A stretch of 64,000 nucleotides of DNA from Ancylothrix sp. D3o (GTDB lineage Bacteria > Cyanobacteriota > Cyanobacteriia > Cyanobacteriales > Oscillatoriaceae): assembly GCF_025370775.1 (NCBI RefSeq), contig NZ_JAMXEX010000015.1, forward strand, positions 62,001 through 126,000, in the 5' to 3' direction. The notes beneath the pieces are model-generated. The model saw only the letters and a program-made list of their open reading frames with translations. It searched no databases and was not told the DNA's origin. Numbering within the stretch: position 1 is the first letter of the stretch; each line of letters opens with the position of its first letter. Both the position numbers and the translations under genes were made by a program. Positions 63,508 to 64,000 of the stretch are shown here, piece by piece.

Positions 63508-63705
63508 TCAGGTATTTGGTTCTCTTTGAGATTCCTTTTCCCTTAAGCGGCGTTGCTCACCTTGCTCAATTTCACGCTCTAAGAAATAATTAAGTACAGT
63601 TCGCAGCAAAACCATCGCCGCCAAATTTAAAATATCTTGGCGTGTCGGAGCAACAGCATTGCGTAAAATATCACTTGCTGCCGTAAACTCCAAACCCAAA
63701 GTCAA
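63508..63705 (-). CDS. DUF1622 family protein, N-terminally shortened
   Basis: 65 residues if it starts at TTG 63705. The frame stays open upstream to about 63814, reading EGSERHRRGFPEGYTESVGL then KLGRVLTLGLEF, until the 3' end of tRNA-Ser. The visible part (LEFTAASDILRNAVAPTRQD, ILNLAAMVLLRTVLNYFLER) matches the C-terminal two thirds of DUF1622, a small membrane protein family. The usual first membrane helix and a clear ATG or GTG are missing, so the gene may be truncated or use TTG. Confidence 0.55.
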   Translation of the reverse strand: MTLGLEFTAASDILRNAVAPTRQDILNLAAMVLLRTVLNYFLEREIEQGEQRRLREKESQREPNT

Positions 63706-63814
63706 AACTCGTCCAAGCTTTAAACCAACTGACTCAGTATAACCTTCTGGAAAGCCTCTTCTGTGTCGCTCTGAGCCTTCCTTACTCGGTTTTACTTGAA
63801 AAAAAACCTTTAAA

Positions 63815-63901
63815 CGGAGAGGGTGGGATTTGAACCCACGATGACCTTACAGCCATAACGGATTTCGAGTCCGTCGCATTCAACCACTCTGCCACCTCTC
63901 C
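63815..63901 (-). tRNA. tRNA-Ser (anticodon CGA)
   Basis: 87-base class II cloverleaf on the minus strand: acceptor GGAGAGG paired with CCTCTCC, anticodon loop CTCGAAA (anticodon CGA, reading TCG) in stem CGGA/TCCG, a long variable arm (TTATGGCTGTAAGGTCATC) and T-arm GTGGG-TTCAAAT-CCCAC. CCA is not encoded. Confidence 0.93.
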
Positions 63902-64000
63902 AAGTTTTCCCATGTTACCACATCTGCCGGTGTTTCACAATAACCCATTCTTTGCCTCACCGTCCAAAGTTTTTTGAAAACCACCGGCCCCTGTCCACTC

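Overview
The window is chromosomal DNA from a cyanobacterium. Direct markers are psbY (39 codons, 39994-40113), a carotenoid-binding helical protein of the OCP N-domain type, an AMIN-domain envelope protein, a gamma-carbonic-anhydrase-like protein and several cyanobacteria-only hypothetical families. A filamentous, non-heterocystous member of the Oscillatoriales is my guess and is not proven by the sequence. GC looks to be in the low-to-mid forties. The usual cyanobacterial HIP1 octamer (GCGATCGC) was not noticed, while GCCGG/CCGGC is very frequent on both strands.

Layout. 1-5.1 kb: a CRISPR adaptation locus with the C-terminal end of a HEPN-type ancillary protein, a Csx18-like small membrane protein, cas1, cas2, a leader with a repeated 9-10 bp motif, and an array of 36 apparently identical 36-bp repeats with 35 spacers. 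Effector genes lie outside the window. 5.4-19.9 kb: tRNA-Arg(TCT) and housekeeping or hypothetical genes (LapA-like, phosphohexomutase, rsmI, PfkB kinase, def, SOUL, HCP, stomatin-like, folP, tpiA). 20-27.4 kb: a metal-resistance island with a histidine kinase and response regulator divergent from a short adaptor-like protein and a CzcA/CusA-type RND pump, followed by a ChrA chromate transporter. 27.4-29.7 kb: a rearranged zone with two MITE-like elements, a decayed transposase, a misplaced copy of the pnp 3' end joined to a piece of the neighbouring Rpn/DUF4351 nuclease gene, and that gene itself. 29.7-40 kb: pnp, a SNF2 helicase gene carrying a 467-residue intein in its Walker A motif, its SWIM partner, a cupredoxin, VOC and TIGR02652-type proteins, gamma-CA and psbY. 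40-51.5 kb: envelope and pentapeptide proteins, a hydrolase, infC with a non-standard start, a transporter-HEAT fusion followed by a cyclic-nucleotide-binding protein, a GH13 enzyme and an M32 carboxypeptidase. 51.8-58.5 kb: four paralogous TPR genes sharing a C-terminal signature, with a PIN-toxin-like pair and one unknown gene among them. 58.7-64 kb: aspA, a DUF362 protein, a B12-type radical SAM enzyme, an N-terminally shortened DUF1622 gene and tRNA-Ser(CGA).

The most unusual signals are (1) the number of leader-side CRISPR spacers that are themselves hairpins or palindromes, (2) the intein in the SNF2 ATPase site, (3) the segmental duplication at 27.7-29.7 kb, (4) the TPR paralog cluster, (5) the infC start and (6) the RND pump whose adaptor lacks the coiled-coil and lipoyl parts. 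All calls come from reading the sequence and family knowledge; no database search was run.
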